Both the position numbers and the translations under genes were made by a program. The notes below the pieces were generated by a model. That model did not search any database, was not told the DNA's origin, and saw only the letters and a program-made list of their open reading frames with translations. 64,000 nucleotides of DNA, from positions 21,433 through 85,432 of the forward strand of contig CALGUG010000067.1 of NCBI GenBank assembly GCA_937902315.1. The letters run 5' to 3'. This document shows positions 41,017 to 49,650 of the stretch, piece by piece. Source of the DNA: an uncultured Chloroflexales bacterium. Lineage in GTDB: Bacteria > Chloroflexota > Chloroflexia > Chloroflexales > Chloroflexaceae. Every line of letters starts with the position of its first letter. The first letter of the stretch is position 1.

Positions 41017-41161
41017 TACCAAATCCGTTAGATCACTTACTTTTAGGCCTTCGGCAGAGCGGAACTCAAGTCTTTTTGTTGTGTTAAATTTCACACAATA
41101 TCTTCCCCGACTCCTCGTCTTCCTGCACTGCAAGAGTGCAAGTCTTTAAATAGATTTGGTA
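41017..41161. mobile_element. MITE-like element, copy B
   Basis: 145 bp starting TACCAAATCCG and ending AGATTTGGTA. TGA flanks both ends, consistent with a TNA duplication and different from the TTA of copies A and C. The internal hairpin is shortened to TTGTGT/ACACAA arms. Confidence 0.72.
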
Positions 41162-41204
41162 TGAAAACCGTTTCAGCTCAACAAGCCGCTTGCGAATCCG
41201 CTCG

Positions 41205-41350
41205 ATGGCTTTGGCGCTCTGGCGGTCTGCTCTCTTCCCCAAATAAGGCTTGTGGCGCGTCCGCCTACGGCTACCAACGGCTCACCCACCGCCACGGGCT
41301 TCTAGCAGTGAAACGAAGCCGCCCCCTTAGCCAACGCTGCAAACGTATGT
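41205..41350 (+). repeat. Interspersed core repeat between two MITE copies
   Basis: Core CGCGTCCGCCTACGGCTA at 41256-41273 within a block that begins GGCGCTCTGGCGGTCTG and ends AACGCTGCAAACGTA. The same borders occur at 35715-35850. A possible small MITE fragment (AGCAAATCCGCTTAAAGAC) joins it to copy C. Confidence 0.62.
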
Positions 41351-41380
41351 CGTATGATAGCAAATCCGCTTAAAGACTTA

Positions 41381-41545
41381 TACCAAATCCGGTTGATTAG
41401 GTTCTCTTTGGCCATCGGCAGAGCGGAACGCGTCTCTTTTTGTTGTGTGAGATTTCGCGCTGATACGCGAAATCTCACACAACCCTTTTCCCAGCTTTTC
41501 GTTTTTCTGAGCGAAGAGCATGCACGTCTTTAAACGGATTTGGTA
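41381..41545. mobile_element. MITE-like element, copy C
   Basis: 165 bp, nearly identical to copy A and of equal length, flanked by TTA on both sides. Internal arms TTGTGTGAGATTTCGCG and complement pair perfectly, while the loop differs from copy A. Confidence 0.78.
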
Positions 41546-41591
41546 TTACACCTTTGCATCTCGTGAAAACTTAGGTGTCAACATTCGGTAC

Positions 41592-41639
41592 AAAAAAGTA
41601 TGGAGAGTTAAGCAGTACAAACTACTTCAACTCTCCATA
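41592..41639 (-). terminator. Intrinsic terminator at the end of the large leftward glycan operon
   Basis: TATGGAGAGTT (41599-41609) pairs with AACTCTCCATA (41629-41639); on the minus strand a CTTTTTTG run follows. It lies 60 bp after the stop of the WsaF-like gene. Confidence 0.85.
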
Positions 41640-41698
41640 TAAGCCAATCGCAAACAGCCCGATTCGACTACAACAGCCTACCAAAAAGCTGCGACCTT

Positions 41699-43066
41699 TT
41701 AGGAAGGATTGCACATGTAGTCGAAGACAGGCTCAATAGATTTTTGCCAATCTGTAAATCCTTCTCGGATCATGGTCAGAGCATTGCTTGTTAGGCGCTT
41801 GCGCAATTCCACATCCTGCAAACCGCGCACAATGGCATCGGCGATACAACTTGCGCTAGGCAGAGCCAACAAACAGTTCTCTTGATCTTTCAGCAGCCAC
41901 AAGTTCGAATGGTTGATATTGGCAACCACCAAACAGCCGCTCGCCATAAACTCAAAGGGCAAATACGATGGGTGGCGCGTAAACATCATCGCCAAGCCAA
42001 CATCACAGGTGCGATAGAGCTCAGCCGTCGCATGATACGACATCAAGCCAAGGTTATGCACTACGCCGCTGAGATTATAGTCAGCCGGATCCCATTCTTG
42101 ACCCGCCGAGAGGATCTCTACTTGGTCACCCAAGCGCTCTTTGAGCTTGTGCATCGCGATCGCGCCCAGTTCAAAACCGTTGCGCCAGTGGTTAGGCCGC
42201 CCATAGAAGAAGACTCGATAGGGACGACGATTCCAGTCGCGATCAGCAGCCGGGTAAAAGAGTGTGCTATCAACGCTCGGGTTGAAGTAGGTTCCTTTGC
42301 CACCGTAATCCTTGATATAGTGTTCGCACAAGGTACAGGTGTTGGTCAAGGCATAAAAACCAAAACGATACGTCATATCTGCTTGAGCATAGGTCGAGCC
42401 TGCTGCATGGAAAACCGGCTCGAAATCTTGCATAAAATAGAATTTGCGACGTGTATCGTTAAATTTCAAGGCGTAATATGCCGTGATCCACGAGGTTGCG
42501 ACCGTTGCATCAACCCGAGTGAAATGGGCAAGGTCATCGTTTGAACGGATCACAATAATGCGCGATCCGGCCAACTCGGGGAATGTTTCGGCGATCTTAG
42601 CGAGATACTCCTCGGGCGAAGGGCCAGTCGGGTGGCTAATGATCGCAAAGGTGTTATGCACCTGCTTGTGTGCTGCAAAAAAGGCCGCGAATCGGAAAAT
42701 AGTTAGAACACCGCCATAGTAAGCGTGTTCGAAGTGTGGCAAAAACCACATAATGGTTTTGATATCGATCGGGCCAGGATTCTCGTCGTGTACCCGACGA
42801 CTTGCAGCGACCTCTTCTGGAGTGCAATCGAGCCACTGAGCATAGGCAAAAGCTTCGATTGAATAGCCATCTTTCCAGGATGTTGCTGCTGCTTGTACCT
42901 CTTTTTGAGAGGGTTGAGCTAATTTATTGCGTACCTTGTGATAAAAAGCAGACACGCCCTGATTTTTAATAACACTCACGCTGCGGCGTGACAAGTGAAG
43001 AGACAACTTTGAAGCATCGCGTATCTGCTTCGCAACGCCCCTCACCCGTGATGTTGTTCTACTCAT
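41699..43066 (-). CDS. Rhamnan/glycan glycosyltransferase, WsaF-like (GT4)
   Basis: A 455-residue protein. After a basic helical N terminus (about 1-60) comes the motif IMWFLPHFEHAYYGGVLTI, then FYFMQDFEPVFHAAGS and, in the C-terminal half, FYGRPNHWRNGFELG and PSYLPFEFMASGCLVV. This is the pattern of WsaF-type transferases that work on S-layer or rhamnose-rich glycans. Last gene before the terminator. The sugar is not determined by the sequence. Confidence 0.82.
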   Translation of the reverse strand: MSRTTSRVRGVAKQIRDASKLSLHLSRRSVSVIKNQGVSAFYHKVRNKLAQPSQKEVQAAATSWKDGYSIEAFAYAQWLDCTPEEVAASRRVHDENPGPIDIKTIMWFLPHFEHAYYGGVLTIFRFAAFFAAHKQVHNTFAIISHPTGPSPEEYLAKIAETFPELAGSRIIVIRSNDDLAHFTRVDATVATSWITAYYALKFNDTRRKFYFMQDFEPVFHAAGSTYAQADMTYRFGFYALTNTCTLCEHYIKDYGGKGTYFNPSVDSTLFYPAADRDWNRRPYRVFFYGRPNHWRNGFELGAIAMHKLKERLGDQVEILSAGQEWDPADYNLSGVVHNLGLMSYHATAELYRTCDVGLAMMFTRHPSYLPFEFMASGCLVVANINHSNLWLLKDQENCLLALPSASCIADAIVRGLQDVELRKRLTSNALTMIREGFTDWQKSIEPVFDYMCNPS

Positions 43067-43193
43067 AAATCTCGAAGCTCCTGATCAGCTATATGACAAG
43101 CATGCTAAGATCTTAGCTGCCTCTTACTTGACTGCACATCCTATCTCTCGTCCATTCTGCACTCAGCAGAAGGAACCTAGGGTGTACACACCT

Positions 43194-46100
43194 CTACTCT
43201 CCACCAGTAAGTCTCTGTTCCAATTCTTCTGCTTGTTTCATCACACCAAGTTGGTGCAACGAAGCCTGGGCATGATCGAGCGACGTTACTTCGGTCTTCG
43301 ACGAAAGACGTGGCGTATTCGACCATACCGACAGGTTGCGATTATAATACGGATCGCCGCGCCGTAGGTACGGCAGATAATAGACGTAAGAATAAGCGAA
43401 ATCCATCACTGGGATCGCGCTAGCCCCACGCGTTGCGCTTTCAAGATGGAAGAGGCGCGCAAACGGCGTGTAGATCACCTGATAACCGTGTTTAATCGCA
43501 CGAATACAGATCTCTACATCGCTGCCACACAACACCATCTGCTCATCGAAGCCACCCAACGTGTGGAAGAGCTCACGCCGGATCATCATACATGCGCCTG
43601 TGACCGCTGTATAGTTGCGATACCAGTTAGCTTGGCCGAAGATGCTTGGCTTGTTAGGCTGTAATCCATCAAACGGATGCCCTGCAAAGCCCTGCAAGCC
43701 GATCACTACACCGGCGTGTTGCAACGAGCGATCAGCACGCAACAGTTGGGCACCAACCACTCCAATCTCATCTAACAAGGCCCAACGCAACAGCTCCTCA
43801 AGCCAACCCTCCTCAAATGCCTCGATATCGTCGTTGAGGAAGAGCAAGACTTCGCCGCGAGCCTGCTGTGCCACAATGTTATTGACCTCGGAGTAGTTGA
43901 ACGGCTTGGTATAGCGCAACACACGTACGTCTAAGCCACTTGCTTGAGCATAGTGTTGCTCGATACTTCCATCGGCACTCGTATCGGCCACAATAATCTC
44001 AAAGTTTCGGTAGGCTGTATGCGTATCTATCGTCTCGATACAACGAGCAACCATCTCGAGGTTACGAGAGGGAATAATAATCGAAACCAAAGGTTGGCTC
44101 GCTAAAGGCCAACTGAGTTGCAGACTCTCGCCATTCTGGGCCGCTTGAGCATCGATACCGCGGCGTTGCATATGGCGGCTAACAACCGCCTGCGCATCGG
44201 GAGAGAGACACTCTTGTGTCGGATCGTAAGCGTAACGATGGTGCAATACATAGGGCAGATGCACAAAGCAAGCCCGCTGTTCGCCTAGACGTAATGCCAG
44301 GTCCCAGAGCCAAGCCGTGCCACTCGCTGGGTCTAGCCCGCCCAAGCTCTGCAAGCGCTCGCGTCGCACAGCGCTGAGGCCACGCAGGTAGTTAACCGAC
44401 AGCAAGAGGGCTGGCGACCAGTCTGGCACAAAGAAGGGATCACAATAGCTACCATCCGATTCGATTCGGTCGCTATCGCTATAGATCAGATCGACCTGAG
44501 GCTGCTCTGCATGTGTGAGCAACAAAGCCGATAAGGCTTCCTTCTCAAGCAGATCGCCTGTTTGCAGGAAGATCACAAATTCACCTGCAAGCTGCTCTAT
44601 CAGCCCATTCAGACTGGCTAGCAGCTCTGTTCCGTGCGCTTCAACAAGATGTAAGCGAGCATCGCTAGCAAGAAGAGAGTTTAAGGCTGCTTGCTGATCG
44701 CTCGAAGGCGTCTCTTGCAGCACAAGCCACGCTTGCCAGCTCTGAACAATTTGCGCTTGCAACGAGGCAACGGTCTGCTCTAACAGACGCATATCGCTCG
44801 AAGGCAGCAACACAACAATATCGACATGCGCTTCTAAGCTCTGAAGAGATCCCGTCTGGAAGCGATTTTGGATCTCGACGCGGTGCAAAGCTAGCCAAGC
44901 CGCATAATTGGTGCTAGGATCGATCTCAGACGCAGTGGGCGCCTCTATTGCAGTTGGCGCTGGCTCCTGCACAAAGAGAGCCGAGTTTCGGCGCTGTTGA
45001 ATCCAATTACGTGAATGCTGTAAGGTCGCCTTCAGGCCTGACTTGCGCAGCATAGCGGTCGATTTTCTGCCCAAATCAAGCGTGCGTTTTGTGACCCGCT
45101 TCACCTGGCGTAAGGAACGAATGCCCGTCTTCATGCTGGCAAGAACGGGTGAAGGAACAAACGAGAGCTGCTCACGGATGAACGCCAGTTGACGCTTATT
45201 ACGGGCAAGCAGCATATCGCGTTCAACCACCATGCCTTGCAGCATAGCGATATCTTCGGCATCTTTGCGAAGTTGTTGCTCTAGCTCCTGAATGTAAATA
45301 TCCCTATTTTGAAGCGCCAATTGCTCGCGCACTACCTGAGCTTCGCGTTCAAGTATCATCGACTGCAACTTAGCGATATCCTCGGCATCCTTGCGCAACT
45401 GCTGATCGCGTTCAAGCACCATCGCCTGCAACATAGCGATATCTTCGGCATCCTTGCGCAACTGCTGATCGCGTTCGAGCACCATCGCCTGCAACATAGC
45501 GATATCCTCGGCATCCTTGCGCAACTGCTGATCACGTTCGAGCACCATCGCCTGCAGCTTAGCGATGTCCTCGGCATCCTTGCTCAGCTGCTGATCGCGT
45601 TCGAGCACCATCGACTGTAGCTTAGCGATATCCTCAGCATCCTTGCTCAGCTGCTGATCGCGAACTACCACCAGCTCTTGAAGGTGTTGAATATCGTTCG
45701 CATCTTTCAGAAGCTGATGTTCGAGCTGAACAAGTCGTACATGCTGATCTAAAAGGGTTTGTTCTTGGTCTTCAAGAGCATGTTTAGTACGAATACTAGT
45801 TCTATTTGAAGTATCAAGCAATAAGGAAATCGGTTCAGGCTCAAGCGCGTGATTGGCACAAATAGCTAAGATAAAAATCGCTTGTTTCTGATCAGCCTGA
45901 CCTGGCACAAACCGCCCATCCTCATAATGGAGCTGCTCTTCATACACCTCGGAGGCATTGCCTTCAAGCGGCCAGATATGTGAGGTTGGGAAGACGCGTT
46001 GTCCTAATAGATATACATGGCTGAAAGCGGATTCTAATAGTTCTTTGAACTCATGAGTATATAGCTCGTGTAGATGGAACTCGTTTTGATAGTTCGTTAC

Positions 46101-46532
46101 ATCACTATACTGTTGCTTATCTGGAGTCGAAACAATAAAAACACCATCTTGAGCCAGAACACGCTGAACTTCTGCCAAAAAGTGATGTTGATCTTCTGCA
46201 TTTAAATGCTCAAGCATTTCGAAACTGACAACAAGATCGAACCGTTCAGTTTCGTCAACTGGCAACTGTTGCGCTAAACCATGACGAAATTCAAGGTTCG
46301 CTATACTGTTCTTGACAGCTAGCCGATCGATCACCTCGCGGTCGGCATCGATTGCAACAACTTTGGCAGCTTGTTGGGCAAGCACTATACTTCCATAGCC
46401 CTCGCCACAACCAACATCAAGCACACGTTTATTCTTTACAAAGCGCCTAGCCCAAAGATACCGATGCCAATGCTCATAGGAGATCTCAGGCCAATCGAGC
46501 TCTGGTATATAGCGTTCACCCGTAATTTCCAT
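43194..46532 (-). CDS. Methyltransferase, coiled coil and tandem GT2 fusion protein
   Basis: A 1,112-residue protein with four regions. Residues ~1-200: class I SAM methyltransferase (VLDVGCGEGYGS at 37-48, VVAIDAD at 58-64). Residues ~250-460: coiled coil, including five near-identical 21-residue units at 290-394. Residues ~565-790: a GT2 domain with weakened motifs (IVVLLPSS; FLQTGD; YSDSDRI). Residues ~812-1090: a full GT2 (VSIIIPSRN; LFLNDDIE; HAGVVIG). Similar fusions control chain length in some ABC-dependent O antigens, where a methyltransferase caps the chain and a coiled coil acts as a ruler. That role fits the Wzm/Wzt genes nearby but is inference. Confidence 0.88.
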   Translation of the reverse strand: MEITGERYIPELDWPEISYEHWHRYLWARRFVKNKRVLDVGCGEGYGSIVLAQQAAKVVAIDADREVIDRLAVKNSIANLEFRHGLAQQLPVDETERFDLVVSFEMLEHLNAEDQHHFLAEVQRVLAQDGVFIVSTPDKQQYSDVTNYQNEFHLHELYTHEFKELLESAFSHVYLLGQRVFPTSHIWPLEGNASEVYEEQLHYEDGRFVPGQADQKQAIFILAICANHALEPEPISLLLDTSNRTSIRTKHALEDQEQTLLDQHVRLVQLEHQLLKDANDIQHLQELVVVRDQQLSKDAEDIAKLQSMVLERDQQLSKDAEDIAKLQAMVLERDQQLRKDAEDIAMLQAMVLERDQQLRKDAEDIAMLQAMVLERDQQLRKDAEDIAKLQSMILEREAQVVREQLALQNRDIYIQELEQQLRKDAEDIAMLQGMVVERDMLLARNKRQLAFIREQLSFVPSPVLASMKTGIRSLRQVKRVTKRTLDLGRKSTAMLRKSGLKATLQHSRNWIQQRRNSALFVQEPAPTAIEAPTASEIDPSTNYAAWLALHRVEIQNRFQTGSLQSLEAHVDIVVLLPSSDMRLLEQTVASLQAQIVQSWQAWLVLQETPSSDQQAALNSLLASDARLHLVEAHGTELLASLNGLIEQLAGEFVIFLQTGDLLEKEALSALLLTHAEQPQVDLIYSDSDRIESDGSYCDPFFVPDWSPALLLSVNYLRGLSAVRRERLQSLGGLDPASGTAWLWDLALRLGEQRACFVHLPYVLHHRYAYDPTQECLSPDAQAVVSRHMQRRGIDAQAAQNGESLQLSWPLASQPLVSIIIPSRNLEMVARCIETIDTHTAYRNFEIIVADTSADGSIEQHYAQASGLDVRVLRYTKPFNYSEVNNIVAQQARGEVLLFLNDDIEAFEEGWLEELLRWALLDEIGVVGAQLLRADRSLQHAGVVIGLQGFAGHPFDGLQPNKPSIFGQANWYRNYTAVTGACMMIRRELFHTLGGFDEQMVLCGSDVEICIRAIKHGYQVIYTPFARLFHLESATRGASAIPVMDFAYSYVYYLPYLRRGDPYYNRNLSVWSNTPRLSSKTEVTSLDHAQASLHQLGVMKQAEELEQRLTGGE
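45348..45662 (-). repeat. Five 63-bp in-frame tandem repeats (21-residue coiled-coil units)
   Basis: Units at 45348-45410, 45411-45473, 45474-45536, 45537-45599 and 45600-45662, each encoding RDQQL(S/R)KDAEDIA(K/M)LQ(A/S)M(V/I)LE. 21 residues are exactly three heptads, so the coil register is kept when units are gained or lost. A more diverged unit lies near 45230-45290. Confidence 0.93.
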
Positions 46533-46549
46533 AAATACTTACAATTCTC

Positions 46550-47239
46550 CTATTTCACAGAGACGAAAGCATGCGCCGAAGGGTGATCGAGAGTATGGAT
46601 ACGAACCTCTTGAAAGCCGGCCAACATACAATGGCGCCAAGCGTCGCAACCATATTCCGTATGAACAAGGTAATCTCCTAAATCGACATCGCCATACCCG
46701 TGATAGCTTGGAGGCATGCCCGCACGCGACATTGTGAGACGCCCAACTACCATCGGGACCGTAAAGGCACAGGCGCCGCCCACCCGTAACACACGTCTAC
46801 ATTCACTCAATGCACGGATCGGGTGAGGAACGTGTTCGAGTGTATCAGAATGAATCACCAAGTCGAAACTCTCCTCCGCATATGGCATATGCATCATATC
46901 CACTTGGGGATATTTTGCAAGCACACGATGAGGTAGTTGCTCCAGCCAAGCTGTTAAGTTGCCAGCCTCATTAATCTCAAGAACACGCAGTTGTCGCACT
47001 CTAGGGTCTTGAACAAAATCAACAAAAAGCCCATCAAAACCCAAGGTGCGCATGATGGCACGCGCGAGCACCATCGAACGAAGCGTAGCGCGGCATGAAG
47101 TGCAAAAGATACCCTGTTGACGATTAATATAGGCGATCTCTTCAGGAGCCAAACGCCACTCGTCCATAAGGGCCTGCCACAAAACATAGGCTTGATCAAA
47201 TTGGGAGCCACCACAACAGGGGCAATGTTCAGGCATCAT
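46550..47239 (-). CDS. SAM-dependent methyltransferase
   Basis: A 229-residue protein. An N-terminal metal-site-like part (CPCCGG at residues 6-11, CTSC near 48) precedes a methyltransferase fold with RVLEINEAGNL in place of motif I, SFDLVIHSDTLEHVPHP and ECRRVLRVGGACAFTVP. These fit Methyltransf_11-type enzymes. Its ATG overlaps the stop of the Wzt-like gene (ATGA). A role in decorating or capping the glycan is likely. Confidence 0.8.
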   Translation of the reverse strand: MMPEHCPCCGGSQFDQAYVLWQALMDEWRLAPEEIAYINRQQGIFCTSCRATLRSMVLARAIMRTLGFDGLFVDFVQDPRVRQLRVLEINEAGNLTAWLEQLPHRVLAKYPQVDMMHMPYAEESFDLVIHSDTLEHVPHPIRALSECRRVLRVGGACAFTVPMVVGRLTMSRAGMPPSYHGYGDVDLGDYLVHTEYGCDAWRHCMLAGFQEVRIHTLDHPSAHAFVSVK

Positions 47240-49317
47240 AATCCGACCTTGTACTCCTCAGTTTGCTCGTTCAGGTCCGCCGGTTGAGACACATTCGACC
47301 ATACCCAACAATCGCCCGGCAAATCCGCTAGGCCCCAATGGATCAAACGAGCAGCCACCGACGGGTCTCGCTCTGTTACGATCAAACGTCCCACATTATG
47401 CACATGGCAGACTCGCATAATACGAGCATATAGATTGAGCGTTGCGTAGCTGCCACGCAAGAGGTAGTCTTCAGGGCTAATAACCGCTAAACCAACTTCG
47501 AAGGTATATTCACCAACTGCGATACGCAGCTCAACATCTTGACGGCAACGTAAACGCGCACCAGCAGGCAACGTCGATGGAACAGGGCCGGGATCATCGT
47601 ACTGTAACGAGTTCTTACCGTGAACTGTAATGCCCTTATCGTTATGGAGCTCGATTCCGCATAAAGGCGTGCCAATATCTTGAAGCACTTCAAACTCATA
47701 AAAGAAACTAACTCGGTCGCCTTGCTTGAAGAGCTGGCACGGCTGCCCCTGAGCATCGCATACGGCCACAGCGACACAACGCACCATACCGTTGCTGGTC
47801 TGCGGCAAACTAGAAACATCCACAAATGCTTCTTGGGGCGGCCAATACACATCGGGCAGCGTATATTCCTCTTTAAATTCGAATGAATCGTTGGAATCGT
47901 GATTGGTCGTTACCTGAAGAAGATCCTGTTGTTCCAGTAAGAGGTATTGGGCGACGGCATCGGCACTATTGCCATAAAAAACCGGAGCGCCTTGATTAAG
48001 AAAGAGGGTGCGTTGGCAGAATTGCTTAATATCACCCATACCGTGCGATACCAAAATCACCGCTGTACCGCGCTCACGCAACACCTCTAAATGGCGGTAA
48101 CATTTCTGTTGGAAGAAGACATCGCCTACCGCCAGAGCTTCATCAACAATCAAAATATCTGGTTCGATACTGGCTTGTACTGCAAACGCCAGGCGAACCA
48201 TCATACCGCTACTATAGGTCTTTACCGGCTGGTCAATAAAGTCACCGATATCGGCGAATGCCACGATATCATCGAAACGACGTTCCATCTCTTCGCGGCT
48301 AATGCCCAAAACAGCGCCGTTCAGGTAGACATTTTCGCGTCCAGTGAACTCTGGATTAAAACCGCTGCCCAGTTCCAACAGCGCAGCAACTCGGCCCCGT
48401 ACCAGAATATCGCCCTCACTCGGGGTGAGCGTGCCGGCGATCATCTGCAACAGGGTGCTTTTGCCGCTTCCATTGCGTCCGATGATACCAACTGTCTCGC
48501 CACGACGCACTTCGATCGATACATTACGAACCGCCCAAAACTCGCGCCCATAATTCTTTTTTCCGCGGCTGAGCATCTGCTTTAAGCGATCGATCGGCTG
48601 ATCATAGATGCGATACATCTTACCGGCATTACGCACCGAAACCAGAATATCATCATCAAGCGGCTGGTCAGAAAGGGAGGGTTCACCGCGATGAACAACC
48701 TGTTCTGTTGAAAGCTGTGCCGGCAGCAAACGACGGAAAAGGGGTATCTTATGAGGGCGCGCAACAAACACATAAGCTACACACAGAAGGAGCCACAGCA
48801 AGGCACTCCAAGCGATGGTCTTAAGCCAATCGTTGGCGCTTGCTGTTTGCACAACATATAACAGTGGTCGCTCGATTCGTTGTTTCACCGTGCCCATCTC
48901 GGCCTGGCGCAGATCAAGGTCCGTGATCGCATTGCCTACAGTGATGCGTACCGAAGCGAACTCTGGACCAGCAGCAAAAACCAACTCTAAAGAGCGGTCG
49001 AGGCTTGTGTAACGCAGTACACCAGGTGCCATATCCGAAGCCAGAGCCGCCGCACCACTTGGCAAACTTGGATCAGCGCCTTTCGTCCAGCCTTCACCCA
49101 ACTCGACATTATTCCAATCGGTCTTAGGGCTGCTCGCAGTCGCGATATCCATCAACCAGATCGGTCTATTCGTTTGAATATAGCCAGGCCGACGCAATGG
49201 CTCTACTGTTATCGTTGTCGTGGTATCAGTTAGGCGAATACTGAAAACGATAAAAACAGCAACAAGGAGAAGAAACAAAGCGATTTTTACGTTTCGAGGC
49301 GACCGAATTATATGCAT
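47236..49317 (-). CDS. wzt: Wzt-type polysaccharide ABC exporter ATPase with fused N-terminal membrane/extracytoplasmic domain
   Basis: A 693-residue protein. Residues 10-28 and ~168-186 are membrane spans enclosing a ~135-residue extracytoplasmic beta-rich segment; this part is not found in ordinary Wzt proteins (about 240-450 residues). The nucleotide-binding domain follows: Walker A GRNGSGKST (280-288), signature YSSGM (368-372), Walker B ILIVDE (388-393), switch His425. Residues ~490-650 are a Wzt_C-like carbohydrate-binding beta sandwich (GTPLCGIELHNDKGITVHG). Wzt recognises the finished chain end and powers export through Wzm, encoded at 62054. The family call is secure; the N-terminal function is unknown. 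Confidence 0.9.
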   Translation of the reverse strand: MHIIRSPRNVKIALFLLLVAVFIVFSIRLTDTTTTITVEPLRRPGYIQTNRPIWLMDIATASSPKTDWNNVELGEGWTKGADPSLPSGAAALASDMAPGVLRYTSLDRSLELVFAAGPEFASVRITVGNAITDLDLRQAEMGTVKQRIERPLLYVVQTASANDWLKTIAWSALLWLLLCVAYVFVARPHKIPLFRRLLPAQLSTEQVVHRGEPSLSDQPLDDDILVSVRNAGKMYRIYDQPIDRLKQMLSRGKKNYGREFWAVRNVSIEVRRGETVGIIGRNGSGKSTLLQMIAGTLTPSEGDILVRGRVAALLELGSGFNPEFTGRENVYLNGAVLGISREEMERRFDDIVAFADIGDFIDQPVKTYSSGMMVRLAFAVQASIEPDILIVDEALAVGDVFFQQKCYRHLEVLRERGTAVILVSHGMGDIKQFCQRTLFLNQGAPVFYGNSADAVAQYLLLEQQDLLQVTTNHDSNDSFEFKEEYTLPDVYWPPQEAFVDVSSLPQTSNGMVRCVAVAVCDAQGQPCQLFKQGDRVSFFYEFEVLQDIGTPLCGIELHNDKGITVHGKNSLQYDDPGPVPSTLPAGARLRCRQDVELRIAVGEYTFEVGLAVISPEDYLLRGSYATLNLYARIMRVCHVHNVGRLIVTERDPSVAARLIHWGLADLPGDCWVWSNVSQPADLNEQTEEYKVGL

Positions 49318-49576
49318 AACAATAACTATTGCACTATTATCCGATGTCAGAATGAATTAGAGAAGCTTAGATAGCCCCCTCTCCGAGAGACATGGTAATT
49401 GCGAATTGTAATCCTATCTGACCAGACGTCAAATGACGAGATGAACTCTCCCCAACATATAGAGGACTGATTAGCAGCACTTCTCTGAGAGCACACGTTT
49501 CTCTAAGGACACAACTATAACACAATCGCCACTTTTTTCCGAATTCTAGCCAACATAGCCAAATAACAAAACATAT
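49318..49576. other. Intergenic region upstream of the wzt-like gene
   Basis: About 260 bp without a gene between the wzt-like start and the terminator of the upstream gene. It probably contains the promoter of the wzt-like operon; no strong consensus was found. Confidence 0.4.
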
Positions 49577-49624
49577 AGCAGACTACATGCGCTCACACTT
49601 AATTGTGAACGCATGTAGTCTGCT
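49577..49624 (-). terminator. Terminator-like hairpin after the 664-residue membrane protein gene
   Basis: A 21-bp stem with one mismatch (49577-49597 with 49604-49624; AGCAGACTACATGCG as the outer part) and a six-base loop. On the minus strand it is followed by ATATGTTTTG. It lies 27 bp after the stop. Confidence 0.75.
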
Positions 49625-49650
49625 AGTCTCGTCTTATTCGGTAGGCACTA

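Noticed and set aside
45348..45662. Possible CRISPR array (regular 63-bp repeats)
   Set aside because: There are no unique spacers; units are contiguous, in frame and encode three-heptad coil units.
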